The notes beneath the pieces are model-generated. The model was given only the letters and a program-made list of their open reading frames with translations. It was not told the DNA's origin and did not search any database. This document shows, one piece after another, positions 28,632 through 46,958 of a DNA stretch of 64,000 nt. A program made the position numbers and the translations under genes. This stretch comes from Microthrixaceae bacterium (lineage in GTDB: Bacteria; Actinomycetota; Acidimicrobiia; Acidimicrobiales; Microtrichaceae). How positions within the stretch are numbered: position 1 is the stretch's first letter; the number at the start of each line of letters is the position of its first letter. Location: NCBI GenBank assembly GCA_027493675.1, contig JAOSKI010000001.1, positions 496,001 to 560,000 of the forward strand. Direction: 5' to 3'.

Positions 28632-28733
28632 CCGCAAAACACAAGCGGGCAGTTGTCGGGCTTGAAAAGCCCGGTGATGACCCGGGTTCGCATTTCGGGT
28701 CACTCGGGTGGCGCAGGCGTTCCGCGCCCCGGA

Positions 28734-28762
28734 TTGACCCGACCCGTAGCGGCGCATACCAT
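28734..28762 (+). promoter_or_regulatory. rpoBC promoter, proximal
   Basis: TTGACC (28734-28739), 17-base spacer, TACCAT (28757-28762). Same -35 box and spacing as the distal site, 131 bases downstream. The leader up to 28896 holds no gene; CAGGAG at 28885-28890 is the rpoB ribosome site. Confidence 0.65.
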
Positions 28763-28896
28763 GTTCGGTTGCCGTGCCCTCTCGTTCGTCGTCCCGCGCT
28801 CCCAGCTGTCTCATCACCCTCGGCTGGACAGCGAAGCCCGGGTCGCACCTGCGTGCGCGTGCGGCTGCACACCCTCTGAGCGCCCAGGAGTAACAG

Positions 28897-32504
<3,608 letters not shown>

Positions 32505-32615
32505 CGCCGCGCCCCGGACCGACCGCGTGCGGATGCACCCACACACGATCACATCACCCACGATCACCCAACCGCCCACACGACGCACGAGCAACCCCTG
32601 AGGAACGAGTAGGTC

Positions 32616-36675
<4,060 letters not shown>

Positions 36676-36711
36676 GTGCCACGCTGCGGTGGATGTGCAC
36701 GCGCACGGACT

Positions 36712-36740
36712 TTGCCAACCCAGCACCGGAAACCTACGAT
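36712..36740 (+). promoter_or_regulatory. Promoter of the rpsL-rpsG-fusA-tuf operon
   Basis: TTGCCA (36712-36717), 17-base spacer, TACGAT (36735-36740), in the 242-base gap between rpoC and rpsL. Nothing else of note is visible in the gap. Confidence 0.55.
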
Positions 36741-36917
36741 GACTTGTCGGCTTCGGCCCGGTGTACCCGCGTCCAGTTCGCTCGGGCTCGTGATCCGAAT
36801 CGGGGCCGCGCATCCCTACGGTTTGCTGCCGGGCCTGCGTCCGGTTGTGCAACACCGACGGCAACCCCGCCGATCCGAATCCGACGTCGCACGATAGAAA
36901 GCACCTGAGGTCACGCA

Positions 36918-37288
36918 GTGCCCACCATTCAGCAGTTGGTCCGCAAGGGCCGCACCAGCAAGCGGAACAAGGAGTCGACGCCGGCTCTGAAGGGAGCCCC
37001 GCAGCGACGCGGCGTGTGCACCCGTGTGTTCACCTCTTCACCGAAGAAGCCGAACTCGGCTCTGCGCAAGGTTGCCCGTGTGCGCCTGACCAGCGGTATC
37101 GAGGTGTCTGCGTACATCCCGGGTGAGGGCCACAACCTCCAGGAGCACTCCATGGTCCTGGTGCGTGGAGGTCGCGGAAGGACCTTCCAGGTGTGCGCTA
37201 CAAGATCGTGCGCGGCACCCTCGACACATCGGGTGTCCGTGACCGTCGTCAGGCGCGTTCCCACTACGGCGCCAAGAAGGAGTCCTGA
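36918..37288 (+). CDS. rpsL: Ribosomal protein S12
   Basis: Decoding-centre protein, about 123 residues. GTG start at 36918 gives [37 protein letters not shown] and [20 protein letters not shown] carry the residues where streptomycin resistance arises, both in the wild-type form. A frame break lies near 37190. The end SHYGAKKES overlaps the rpsG ATG. Confidence 0.96.
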
Positions 37289-37757
37289 TGTCCCGCAAGG
37301 GCCCGGCCCCCGGCGTGAGCTTGCACCCGATCCGATCTACGGCTCGGTGCTGGTCACCCAGTTCGTCAACAAGGTGCTCCAACGCGGCAAGCGATCGACC
37401 GCGGAGAGGATCGTCTACGACGCTCTGTCCACGATCGAGTCGCGCACCGGTGACGAACCCCTGGCGACGCTCAAGCGGGCGGTCGACAACATCAAGCCTC
37501 AGCTGGAGGTCCGCAGCCGACGCGCCGGCGGTGCCACCTATCAGGTGCCCGTGGAGGTGAAGCCTCGCCGGGCCAACACCCTGGCGGTCCGCTGGATCGT
37601 CGGGTTCGCGCGGGACCGCCGTGAGCGTTCCATGGCCGAACGCCTGGCGAACGAGATCCTGGATGCCTCCAACGGTGTCGGGGCCTCTGCCAAGCGCAAG
37701 GAGGACCTCCACAAGATGGCCGAGTCCAACCGGGCCTTCGCCCACTACCGCTGGTGA
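37288..37757 (+). CDS. rpsG: Ribosomal protein S7
   Basis: Head-domain assembly protein, about 156 residues. MSRKGPAP, then after a frame break near 37315 [40 protein letters not shown] and the end NRAFAHYRW. The core length is standard. A 76-base gap precedes fusA. Confidence 0.95.
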
Positions 37758-37833
37758 ACCCCCGCTGCCGGTGACCTGCTCGCCGGCCGCAAGCCCATAC
37801 CGCCCACCCACGAACCGACCGACGAGACGAGCA

Positions 37834-39926
37834 ATGGCGCAGTACCCCCTCGACCGCACCCGCAACATCGGCATCATGGCCCACATCGATGCGGGCAAGA
37901 CCACCACGACCGAACGGATCCTCTACTACACCGGCAAGTCCTACAAGATCGGTGAGGTCCACGAGGGCGGCGCCACGATGGACTGGATGGAACAGGAACA
38001 GGAGCGGGGCATCACGATCACCTCCGCTGCCACAACCTGCCACTGGACCGACACCGTGCACGGTGTCGAGCACCGGATCCAGATCATCGACACCCCCGGT
38101 CACGTCGACTTCACCGTGGAGGTGGAGCGGTCGCTGCGGGTGCTCGACGGAGCGGTCGCGGTGTTCGACGGCGTGGCGGGCGTGGAACCGCAGACCGAGA
38201 CCGTGTGGCGTCAGGCCGACAAGTACGGCGTTCCGCGCATGTGCTTCGTCAACAAGATGGACCGGATGGGTGCCGACTTTCAAGGCGCTCGAGTCGATCA
38301 AGGAACGCCTCGGCGCGAACGTGGCGGTGCTCCAACTCCCGATCGGCTACGAATCCGACTACGCCGGTGTGGTCGACCTGGTGACGATGAAGGCCTGGAT
38401 CTGGAGCTCCGAGGACCTGGGCGCTACCTGGAACGTCGAGGAGATCCCCGAGGACCTCGTGGAGAAGGCCGCGGAGTACCGCCACGAGTTGCTCGAGACG
38501 ATCGCCTCGGTCGACGAGGAGCTCATGGAGAGCTACCTCGAGAACGACGACCTCACCGAGGAGGAGCTTCGCCGTGGCATCCGCGAGGCGACCCTTCACC
38601 ACGGTGTGGTTCCGGTGCTCAACGGCACGGCGTTCAAGAACAAGGGGGTCCAGCCTCTGCTCGACGCCGTGTGCCTCTACATGCCTTCGCCGGCCGATCT
38701 TCCTCCGGTGGACGGCCTGGACCGCTCCGGGGAGCCGGTTCAGCGCAAGGCCGATGTGAACGAGCCGTTCGCGGCGCTGGCGTTCAAGATCATGACCGCA
38801 CCGCATGTGGGAAGGCTCACCTACTTCCGGGTGTACTCGGGCAAGCTGGAGAAGGGCGGGCAGGTGTACAACCCACGCTCGACCACCAAGGAGCGGATCG
38901 GTCGTCTGTTGGAGATGCACGCCAACGACCAGATCGAAAAGGACGCGGTCTACGCGGGCGACATCGTGGCCGGCATCGGGTTCAAGAACACCCGCACCGG
39001 GGACTCGCTGTGCGATCCCAACAACATCATCGTGTTGGAGACCCTCGAGTTCCCCGAGCCTGTGATCCACGTAGCGGTGGAGCCGATGACCAAGGCCGAC
39101 CAGGACAAGATGGGCAAGGCCCTCTTCGCTCTCAGCGAGGAGGATCCCACCTTCCAGGTCCGCACCGACGAGGAGACGGCCCAGACGATCATCTCGGGGA
39201 TGGGGGAGCTGCACCTCGAGGTGCTCGTCGACCGGATGCTGCGCGAGTTCAAGGTCGAGGCGAACGTGGGCAAGCCCCAGGTCGCGTACCGCGAGACGAT
39301 CACCCAGGGGATCGACAAGCACACCTACCTACACAAGAAGCAGACCGGCGGCACCGGTCAGTACGCGAAGATCGTGCTCAACCTGACCCCGGCGGGTCCT
39401 GGTGGTGGCTACGCGTTCGAGGACAACATCACCGGCGGCCGCATCCCCAAGGAGTACATCCCTCGGTCGACGCCGGGATCCAGGATGCGATGAGCACCGG
39501 AATCCTCGCGGGGTTCCCCATGGTGGACGTGCACGTGACGCTCGACGACGGTGACTACCACGACGTCGACTCCTCCGAGATGGCCTTCAAGATCGCGGGG
39601 ACGATGGGCTTCAGGAAGCCGCCCGCAAGGCGGCACCCGTGCTGCTGGAGCCGATCATGGCGGTGGAGGTCGTCACCCCCGAGGACTACATGGGTGATGT
39701 GATCGGTGACCTCAACTCACGGCGGGGCCGGGTGGGCCAGATGGAGCAACGCGGTGCGAACCAGGTGGTCAACGCCGAGGTTCCGCTGTCGGAGATGTTC
39801 GGTTACTCCACCGATCTCCGCTCGAAGACCCAGGGCCGCGCCACCTACACGATGCAGTTCCACAGCTACCAGCAGACTCCCAAGAACGTCCAGGACGAGA
39901 TCGTCGCCCGGGTCACCGGGCAGTAG
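37834..39926 (+). CDS. fusA: Elongation factor G
   Basis: Translocase GTPase, about 697 residues. G1 motif [19 protein letters not shown], switch [32 protein letters not shown], and domain IV/V signatures such as [10 protein letters not shown] and [11 protein letters not shown]. The frame breaks near 38278, 39466 and 39616. ATG at 37834 follows GACGAGACGAG. The second tuf copy starts 49 bases later. Confidence 0.96.
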
Positions 39927-39975
39927 GTCACCGCAACCCAGATCCTCAGGAAATACCGAGAAAGGCTGTTATCCG

Positions 39976-41166
39976 ATGTCCAAGGAGAAGTTTGAGCGTA
40001 CGAAGCCGCATGTGAATGTGGGGACGATGGGTCATATTGATCATGGGAAGACGACGTTGACGGCTGCGATCTCCAAGACGTTGTCTGATCGTGTTGAGGG
40101 GAATGTCTTTACTGAGTTCGACAGTATCGATAAGGCTCCTGAGGAGCGGGAGCGTGGGATCACGATCAATGTGTCTCATGTGGAGTATGAGACTGAGGCT
40201 CGTCATTATGCCCATGTGGATATGCCGGGGCATGCGGATTACATCAAGAACATGATTACGGGTGCTGCTCAGGTTGATGGCGCGATTTTGGTGGTTGCGG
40301 CTACGGATGGGCCGATGCCTCAGACTCGTGAGCATGTGGTGTTGGCTCGTCAGGTGGGTGTGCCTGCGATTGTGGTGGCCTTGAACAAGGTTGACATGGT
40401 TGATGACGAGGAGTTGTTGGAGTTGGTGGAGATGGAGGTGCGGAGCTTCTGTCTGAGTATGAGTTCCTGGTGATGATGCGCCGGTGGTTGCGGTGTCTGC
40501 GTTGAAAGGCGCTTGAGGGTGATGCGGCTGCTCAGGGATCCCAGGTGATGGAGTTGATGGGGTATGGGTGGATTCGTATATTCCTGAGCCTGTTCGTGAG
40601 TTGGACAAGCCGTTCTTGATGCCGATCGAGGATGTGTTTTCGATCACGGGTCGTGGGACGGTTGTGACGGGCAAGGTTGAGCAGGTGTGATCCGATACTG
40701 GTGATGAGATCGAGATCGTGGGGTTGAGGGAGACCGCGAAGACGACTTGCACTGGTGTGGAGATGTTCCGCAAGTTGTTGGATGAGGGGTCAGGCTGGTG
40801 ACAACATCGGGGCGTTGTTGCGGGGGTGTTGACAAGGAGGATGTGCAGCGGGGTCAGGTGCTCGCGCAGCCTGGGTCGATTACGCCGCAGCCGCCGGGAA
40901 GCGAACGTGTATGTGTTGACCCAAGGAGGAGGGTGGTCGTCCAAGCCGTTCTTGCGAACTATCGTCCGCAGTTCTATTTCCGGACCACGGATGTGACTGG
41001 GACTGTGGAGTTGCCTGAGGGCACTGAGATGTGCATGCCTGGTGACAACACCGAGATGACTGTGGAGTTGATCGCTCCGATCGCGATGGATGAAGGCTTG
41101 CGGTTCGCGATCCGTGAGGGTGGTCGTACCGTCGGCGCCGGACGCGTCACCAAGATCCTCCAATAG
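39976..41166 (+). CDS. tuf: Elongation factor Tu (second copy), sequence damaged in the middle
   Basis: The same protein as the copy at 22744. Identity begins about 15 bases before the ATG (GAAAGGCTGTTATCCG) and ends at the stop codon, the mark of gene conversion. From 40440 to about 40970 there are a dozen or so indels and substitutions relative to the first copy (for example CGCAGCCGCCGGGAAGCG for CGCATACGCGCTTCGAAGCG), while the first 460 and last 190 bases are almost perfect. Errors of assembly or low coverage explain this better than a real pseudogene. It has the same T/G-ending codon style as the first copy. Confidence 0.9.
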
Positions 41167-41341
41167 GCGCCCATGCCCTGCCCGGCACCTTCGCACGGAT
41201 CGCACTTGGCGGGGCCTGCAATCGTGCGTGGAGGGTTCTCCGTCGCGCCAGAGGTTGCCTAGGCGCCGCTACTTGACAGTCGATGACCACTCCGCCGTGA
41301 GCCGTCCCGGCTGCGGCACCGATGCCCAGAGGACTCCCCAG

Positions 41342-41661
41342 ATGGCAGCTGCACAGAAGATCCGTATACGCCTCAAGGCGTACGACCACCAGGTCATCGA
41401 CCAGTCGACCAAGAAGATCGTCGAGACGGTCACCCGCACCCAGGCCGTCGTCCGCGGACCGGTTCCGCTGCCGACCGAGAAGCACCGGTTCACCGTCATC
41501 CGTGGGCCGTTCAAGGACAAGGACTCCGCGAGCACTTCGAGATGCGCATCCACAAGCGCCTCATCGACATCGTGGAGCCCAACCCGAAGACGGTCGACTC
41601 GCTCCAGCGGCTCGACCTGCCTGCCGGCGTCGACATCGAGATCAAGATCCAGGACGCCTGA
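41342..41661 (+). CDS. rpsJ: Ribosomal protein S10
   Basis: Head protein and NusB partner, about 106 residues. [38 protein letters not shown] and, after a frame break near 41525, [23 protein letters not shown] at 41342. It is cut off from rplC by an unusually long spacer of 404 bases. Confidence 0.95.
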
Positions 41662-41684
41662 CCGAGCGGGGTCGCGTCTGCGGT

Positions 41685-41724
41685 ACGAGTCGTGTGAGCC
41701 CGCAGCGGGGATCACACGACTCGT
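41685..41724 (+). terminator. Perfect 13-bp hairpin after rpsJ
   Basis: ACGAGTCGTGTGA (41685-41697) and TCACACGACTCGT (41712-41724) are exact inverted repeats around a 14-base loop, 24 bases after the rpsJ stop. No T-run follows, so it could be a terminator helped by other factors, an mRNA end stabiliser or an operator. Confidence 0.5.
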
Positions 41725-41752
41725 GCCGTTCTGGGACTACCCAGAAGGGAAT

Positions 41753-41780
41753 TTGCGTACCAGACGAGCACTGCTACAGT
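41753..41780 (+). promoter_or_regulatory. Promoter-like site before rplC
   Basis: TTGCGT (41753-41758), 16-base spacer, TACAGT (41775-41780), located after the rpsJ hairpin. It would give the rplC operon its own transcript with a leader of about 280 bases. Confidence 0.5.
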
Positions 41781-41943
41781 CGTGCGGTCGCCCCGGGGCT
41801 CGTGCTACGGGGATCGCTTCGAAGCTCCACCCCGGATTCAGGCCAACTGCGCTGCAGTCGGCCGGTGACCGGTGGAGGACCACCGTGCAACCGACGTCTG
41901 CCAAGGCCGCGCATGCGGAACCGGGCGGCAAAACCGAATCGTC

Positions 41944-41973
41944 GCTCCGTCGGGTCTGCCCGGCGGAGCGTTT
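41944..41973 (+). terminator. Terminator-like hairpin in the rplC leader, possible attenuator
   Basis: GCTCCGTCGGG (41944-41954) pairs with CCCGGCGGAGC (41959-41969) across TCTG, with one T-G pair, followed by GTTTGTG. It lies between the promoter-like site and rplC, so it could attenuate the operon. The leader from 41781 to 42065 shows no gene. Confidence 0.5.
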
Positions 41974-42065
41974 GTGTGAGGCGGCACCTGCCTGAGGCCA
42001 CGTATCGAGGGCCTGTGTAGGCAGCGGCCGGCGAGCTCACAGGGATTGTCAAGAAGGACAAGCCG

Positions 42066-42724
42066 ATGGCGAACAAGGCAATAGTTGGAGAGAAGCTGGG
42101 CATGACCCAGGTCTGGGACGACGACAACAAAGGTCGTGCCCGTGACCGTGCTTCGTGTCGCCCCGGCCCGTGTGGTGCAGGTGCGGACTCCCGAACGTGA
42201 CGGGTATGGCGCGTTGCAGGTCACCTACGGCCACAAGGACGCCAAGAAGCTGACCAGGGGGGCTCGCGGGCCACTACGCCGCAGCCGGGGTCGAGCCGGG
42301 AAGCAGGCTGGTGGAGCTGCGCCTCGACGACGTGGGCGACTTCGCGGTCGGCCAGGAGATCGGTGCGGACACCTTCGAAGCGGGCGACGTGATCGACGTG
42401 ACCGCCGTGTCCAAGGGCAAGGGTTCGCCGGCACCATGAAGCGTCACAACTTCTCGGGCCAGCCGGCATCCCACGGCGCCCACCGGGTGCATCGCAAGCC
42501 TGGTGCCGTCGGTCAGTGCGCCACCCCCTCCCGGGTGTTCAAAGGGCGTGAAGATGGCGGGGCGGATGGGTGGCACCAACGTGACCACCCTCAACCTCGA
42601 GGTGGTGCGCTCGGACCCTGAGCAGCAGGTGGTGCTGGTCAAGGGCGCCGTACCGGGCCCCAAGGGTGGGGTCGTGTTCGTCCGCGACGCCGTCAAGGGC
42701 GGTTCGAAAGGTGGTGCTTCCTGA
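42066..42724 (+). CDS. rplC: Ribosomal protein L3
   Basis: Peptidyl-transferase-centre protein, about 218 residues. [17 protein letters not shown] at the start, [20 protein letters not shown] and [19 protein letters not shown] in the core. Four single-base indels (near 42128, 42264, 42420 and 42543) break the frame; each is in or beside a short run of A or G. The stop overlaps the rplD ATG. Confidence 0.94.
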
Positions 42725-43356
42725 TGCCTACGGTCCCGCTCCACGCATCCTCGGGAGGTCGGGCCGGTCAGGTCGATCTCGCCGATGACATCTTCGGCAT
42801 CGAGCCCAACGTCGCGGTCATGCACCAGGTGGTCACCGCCCAGCTCGCCGCACGACGTGCGGGAACCCAGTCGACCAAGACCCGTCGCGAGGTCTCCGGT
42901 GGCGGCGCGAAGCCGTACCGCCAGAAAGGCACCGGCAACGCACGACAGGGCTCGATCCGCGCGCCGCACTACCGCGGGGGCGGAGTCGCTCTCGGACCGA
43001 AGCCACGTTCGTACGCCCAGCGCACTCCCAAGAAGATGAAGGCGCTCGCCCTGCGTTCGGCGTTGTCGGACCGTGCTGCGGACGACAAGGTCGTGGTGGT
43101 CGACTCCTACGGTTTCGATTCGCCGAGCACCAAGGCTGCTGCGAAGCTGCTCGCCGAGCTCGGCGTCGAGGGCCGGGCACTTGTGGTCGTGTCCCACGGG
43201 GACGAGGTGACGCAACGCTCGTTCCGCAACCTGGCGAACGTGCACCTCGTCACCACCGGGGAGCTGAACCCCTACGACGTGTTGGTGAGCGACTACGTCG
43301 TGTTCGCAACCGACACCCTTCCCGGGCAGGGGCCCATCGAGGAGGATGACCAGTGA
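42724..43356 (+). CDS. rplD: Ribosomal protein L4
   Basis: Exit-tunnel protein, 210 residues, intact. [20 protein letters not shown] and [20 protein letters not shown] form the tunnel loop; the C-terminal half has [20 protein letters not shown]. Overlaps both neighbours by 1-4 bases. Confidence 0.97.
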   Translation: MPTVPLHASSGGRAGQVDLADDIFGIEPNVAVMHQVVTAQLAARRAGTQSTKTRREVSGGGAKPYRQKGTGNARQGSIRAPHYRGGGVALGPKPRSYAQRTPKKMKALALRSALSDRAADDKVVVVDSYGFDSPSTKAAAKLLAELGVEGRALVVVSHGDEVTQRSFRNLANVHLVTTGELNPYDVLVSDYVVFATDTLPGQGPIEEDDQ

Positions 43357-43646
43357 AGGATCCACGCGACGTCATCCTGCGACCCGTGGTGTCCGAGAAG
43401 TCCTACGGACTGCTCGACTCCAACGTGTACACCTTCGAGGTGGCCTCCGAGGCCTCCAAGCCCGAGATCCGCGATGCCGTTCAGAGCATCTGGCCCGGTG
43501 CCAAGGTGCTCAAGGTCAACACGCTCAACCGCAAGGGCAAGCGGATCCGCAACAGGCGTTCGTTCACCTACGGGCGTCGCGCGGACACCAAGCGGGCCAT
43601 CGTCACGCTCGCCGACGGCTCCATCGACCTCTTCGAGGGGAACTGA
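43353..43646 (+). CDS. rplW: Ribosomal protein L23
   Basis: Tunnel-exit protein that docks trigger factor and SRP, 97 residues, intact. [36 protein letters not shown] and [16 protein letters not shown] start in a GTGA overlap with the rplD stop. Confidence 0.97.
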   Translation: MKDPRDVILRPVVSEKSYGLLDSNVYTFEVASEASKPEIRDAVQSIWPGAKVLKVNTLNRKGKRIRNRRSFTYGRRADTKRAIVTLADGSIDLFEGN

Positions 43647-43648
43647 CA

Positions 43649-44484
43649 ATGGGAGTACGCAAGCGCAAGCCCACGAGCCCCGGTAGGCGTTTCCAGACCT
43701 CCGCTGACTTCTCCGAGCTGACCACGGACACTCCCGAGAAGTCGCTGCTGGTCTCCAAGAGCCGCACCGGTGGACGCAACAACTACGGCCGCAAGACGAG
43801 CCGCCATCGGGGCGGGGGTCACAAGCGCCAGTACCGGGTGATCGACTTCAAGCGTCGCAAGGACGGCGTTCCGGCCAAGGTCGCCTCGATCGAGTACGAC
43901 CCGAACCGGACCTGCCGTATAGCGCTGTTGCACTACGTCGACGGCGAGAAGCGATACATCATCGCCCCGCGGACCTCTCGGTGGGTGACATCGTCCAGTC
44001 GGGCCAGGGGTCGGAGATCCGCGCCGGCAACGCGATGCCGCTGCGCTACATCCCCGTGGGCACGATCGTGCACAACGTCGAGCTCCAACCCGGTGCCGGT
44101 GCGAAGATGGCACGTTCGGCCGGTACCAGCGTGCAACTCGTCGCCAAGGAGGGTGATTTCGCCACCTTGCGCCTGCCCTCCACGGAGATGCGCAGGGTGC
44201 CGATCGACTGTCGGGCCACGGTCGGCGTGGTCGGCAACGCCGAGCACGACCAGGTGAAGATCGGCAAGGCGGGCCGCAACCGCTGGAAGGGTGTCCGCCC
44301 ACAGACCCGCGGCGTTGCCATGAACCCCGTCGACCATCCCCACGGCGGTGGTGAGGGCAAGACCTCGGGTGGTCGTCACCCGGTGTCGCCCTGGGGCAAG
44401 CCCGAAGGGCGCACCCGTGACACGAACAAGCCGTCCCAGAAGTCGATCGTACGACGCCGCCGCACCCGCGGTTCGCGTCGCTGA
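43649..44484 (+). CDS. rplB: Ribosomal protein L2
   Basis: 23S rRNA-binding protein near the catalytic centre, about 278 residues. [40 protein letters not shown] and the conserved [20 protein letters not shown] near the catalytic histidine. One frame break near 43968. ATG at 43649, two bases after the rplW stop. Confidence 0.96.
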
Positions 44485-44498
44485 GGTGAGGTGACAGG

Positions 44499-44777
44499 AT
44501 GCCACGCAGCCTGAAGAAGGGTCCGTTCGTAGACGAGCATCTGCTCGCCAAGGTGGACGCACTCAACGAATCCGGCCAGAAGAACGTGATCAAGACCTGG
44601 TCGCGGCGGTCCACGATCATCCCCGACATGGTCGGTCACACGATCGCAGTGCACGACGGCCGTAAGCACGTCCCGGTGTACGTCACCGAATCGATGGTCG
44701 GTCACAAGCTGGGTGAGTTCGCACCCACCCGGACCTTCAAGTTCCATGCCGGCCAGGAACGGGGGGCCCGTAGATGA
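44499..44777 (+). CDS. rpsS: Ribosomal protein S19
   Basis: 92 residues, intact: [40 protein letters not shown] and [18 protein letters not shown]. Head protein that contacts S13. Stop overlaps the rplV ATG. Confidence 0.97.
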   Translation: MPRSLKKGPFVDEHLLAKVDALNESGQKNVIKTWSRRSTIIPDMVGHTIAVHDGRKHVPVYVTESMVGHKLGEFAPTRTFKFHAGQERGARR

Positions 44778-45621
44778 GCACCGGTGTCAACGCGACCCGC
44801 ACCAACGAGGTGCCCGGGGTGCGTGCAAGGCTGAGCCATGCCCGCTTCTCGGCCTACAAGGCGCGTGAGGTGTTGGACCTGGTCCGGGGTGTGCCGGTGG
44901 GCGAGGCGCGCAGCATCCTCGAGCTGTGCGAACGTGGCGCCGCGACCCCGATCGTGAAGCTGCTCGACTCGGCTGTTGCCAATGCGGCCAACAACAACGA
45001 CATCCCCCGGAGGAGCTCTTCGTGGGCGCGTGCTATGCGGATGAGGGCCCGACGCTGAAGCGTTGGCGCCCCAGGGCCCGTGGCCGAGCCACCAGGATCA
45101 ACAAGCGCACCTGTCACATCACGGTGATCGTCAGCCGATACACGCCCGAGGAGATGGACGAGCGTCGCGCGTGACGAGCGGCGTGGCCGCACGACCACCG
45201 ATGCTCGTGCAGAACGTGCACGCCGTGTGGCCCGTAGCCGTGCCGCCGAGGCGTCTGCGAGTCGGCAACGGACGACGATAGGCCGCCGTGGGGCAGGGGC
45301 CCCACGTTGGGAGGAGGCGGGCGTGGTCGAAGACCCGGGTGCCCGCGGGACGACGATAGGGCGTGGGGCAGGGGCCCCACGTTGCGGGAGGGGGCGTGGT
45401 CGAGACCGGTGCCCGCCGGGACGATGAGCGGCGGTCGAGCTGGGGGGGGGGGGGGGGGGGGGGGGGTCTGCGGAGGAGGCCGTAGTCGACGAGGCGTCTG
45501 CCGAGTCGGCAACGGACGACGATACGGCCGCCGTGGGCAGGGGCCCCACGTTGCGGAGGAGGCGGGCGTGGTCGAAGACCCGGGTGCCCGCCGGGAAGAC
45601 AACACAGAGGAGACGAGCTGA
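44774..45621 (+). CDS. rplV: Ribosomal protein L22 with a long repeated C-terminal extension
   Basis: The core (about 130 residues) has [54 protein letters not shown] and [13 protein letters not shown]. An uncorrected reading stops at 45174 after EEMDERRA, but coding continues in another frame ([18 protein letters not shown] and [19 protein letters not shown], then [19 protein letters not shown]) up to a TGA that overlaps the rpsC ATG at 45621. The extension is basic then acidic and contains roughly three copies of a ~90-base unit plus a poly-G tract, so its real length is uncertain. The frame breaks near 45008, 45170 and several times within the repeats. Confidence 0.8.
45261..45595. repeat. 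Tandem repeat in the 3' part of rplV
   Basis: Unit 1 is 45261-45349, unit 2 is 45350-45420 (shorter and altered), and unit 3 is 45505-45595. Each contains GACGACGATA near its start, GGGGCCCCACGTTG in the middle and GGTGCCCGC near its end. Units 1 and 3 are almost identical, with a few single-base differences. Confidence 0.8.
45442..45466. repeat. Uninterrupted run of 25 G
   Basis: 25 consecutive G within the rplV repeat region, flanked by GTCGAGCT and TCTGCGGAGG. No other homopolymer of this size was noticed. It probably marks a sequencing or gap-closure artefact rather than true sequence. Confidence 0.85.
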
Positions 45622-46543
45622 TGGGCCAGAAGGTCAACCCCTACGGCTTCCGGCTCGGTGTCACCACTGATTGGAAGTCACGCTGGTTCGCAGACCGCGA
45701 GGAGTACGTCGACTACCTCGTCGAGGACTGGCGGCTTCGCGACTACCTGATGAACAAGCTGCAGAACGCAGCGATCAGTCGCATCGAGGTGGAACGCACG
45801 CGTGACCGCCTTCGCATCGACGTGCACACGGCGCGTCCCGGCATCGTGATCGGTCGCCGTGGTGCTCAGGCCGACGAGCTTCGCTCGGACCTCACCAAGA
45901 TGACCGGCAACCCGAAGGTCCAGCTCAACATCCAGGAGATCAAGCAGCCCGAGCTCGACGCGGCGCTGATCGCCCAGGGCGTTGCGGATCAGCTCGCCAA
46001 CCGGATCGCGTTCCGGCGTGCCATGAAGCGTGCGGTGCAGAACGCGCAGAAGGCGGGGGCCGAGGGGATCAGGGTGCAGTGCTCCGGTCGCCTGGGCGGG
46101 GCCGAGATGAGCCGCAGCGAGTGGTATCGCGAGGGCCGTGTGCCGTTGCACACTCTGCGGGCCGACATCGACTACGGCTTCCGTGGGAGGCCCGCACGAC
46201 CGCCGGGCGCATCGGCGTGAAGGTGTGGATCTACAAGGGCGACATCCTTCCCTACAAGGCCCTCAACGAGGACAAGATCGCCAAGGAAGCCGCCATGGCG
46301 GTGGGTGAGAGCGCCGGGGCTACCGAGCGTCCCAAGGTGGTCCTCGACCCGTCGGGCCCCGGCCACCGCTGGTGAGGGCGCGCCGGCTGCGACCACGACA
46401 TCCGAGGGCGAAGAGGAGATCAAGCCACTCGTGGGCGAGGCGGATCCCGAGTTCGAGCGCCTTCTGGCCGAGGAGGAGGCGATCGAGGCATCCACCAAGG
46501 AGCACCACGAGACCCCCATTTCCGACCGGGAGATGCCGACTGA
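45621..46543 (+). CDS. rpsC: Ribosomal protein S3 with acidic tail
   Basis: mRNA-entry protein. [20 protein letters not shown], the KH-type [18 protein letters not shown], and [19 protein letters not shown] are conserved. After a frame break near 46188 the core ends with [21 protein letters not shown] stop appears at 46375 in that frame, but an acidic stretch ([20 protein letters not shown]) continues in a second frame after an indel near 46360, so a tail of about 70 residues is likely. The end is taken as the TGA at 46541-46543, overlapping the rplP ATG; one more indel is needed for this and the exact end is not certain. Confidence 0.85.
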
Positions 46544-46958
46544 TGTTGATGCCGAAGAAGGTCAAGCACCGCAAGCACCACCGGGGTCGCACCAAGGGCA
46601 ATGCCAAGGGCGGTACCACGGTCACCCAGGGCGAGTACGGGATCATGGCCCTCGAGCCTGGGTGGATCACCGCCCGTCAGATCGAGGCTGCACGTATCGC
46701 CATGACCCGTCACATCAAGCGTGGCGGCAAGGTGTGGATCAACGTGTTCCCGACAAGCCGGTCACCCAGAAGCCCGCCGAGACCCGCATGGGATCGGGCA
46801 AGGGCAACCCGGAGCGTTGGGTGGCGGTCGTGCGGCCGGGCCGGGTGCTCTTCGAGCTCTCCTACCCCGACGACGGCGTGGCACGCGCGGCACTCGACCG
46901 CGCGATCCAGAAGCTACCCATCAAGGCGAAGATCATCGACCGTGAGGAGGGCTTCTGA
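46543..46958 (+). CDS. rplP: Ribosomal protein L16
   Basis: About 138 residues: [61 protein letters not shown] frame break near 46755 follows KVWINVFP. The second ATG at 46549 is an alternative start. Stop shares a base with rpmC. Confidence 0.95.

Noticed and set aside
39976..41166. The second tuf as a true pseudogene
   Set aside because: Both ends are almost identical to the first copy and the differences are limited to one block, which fits a local sequence fault better than decay.
45442..45466. A G-quadruplex regulatory element
   Set aside because: The run lacks loop-separated G blocks, lies inside a coding repeat and is best explained as an artefact.
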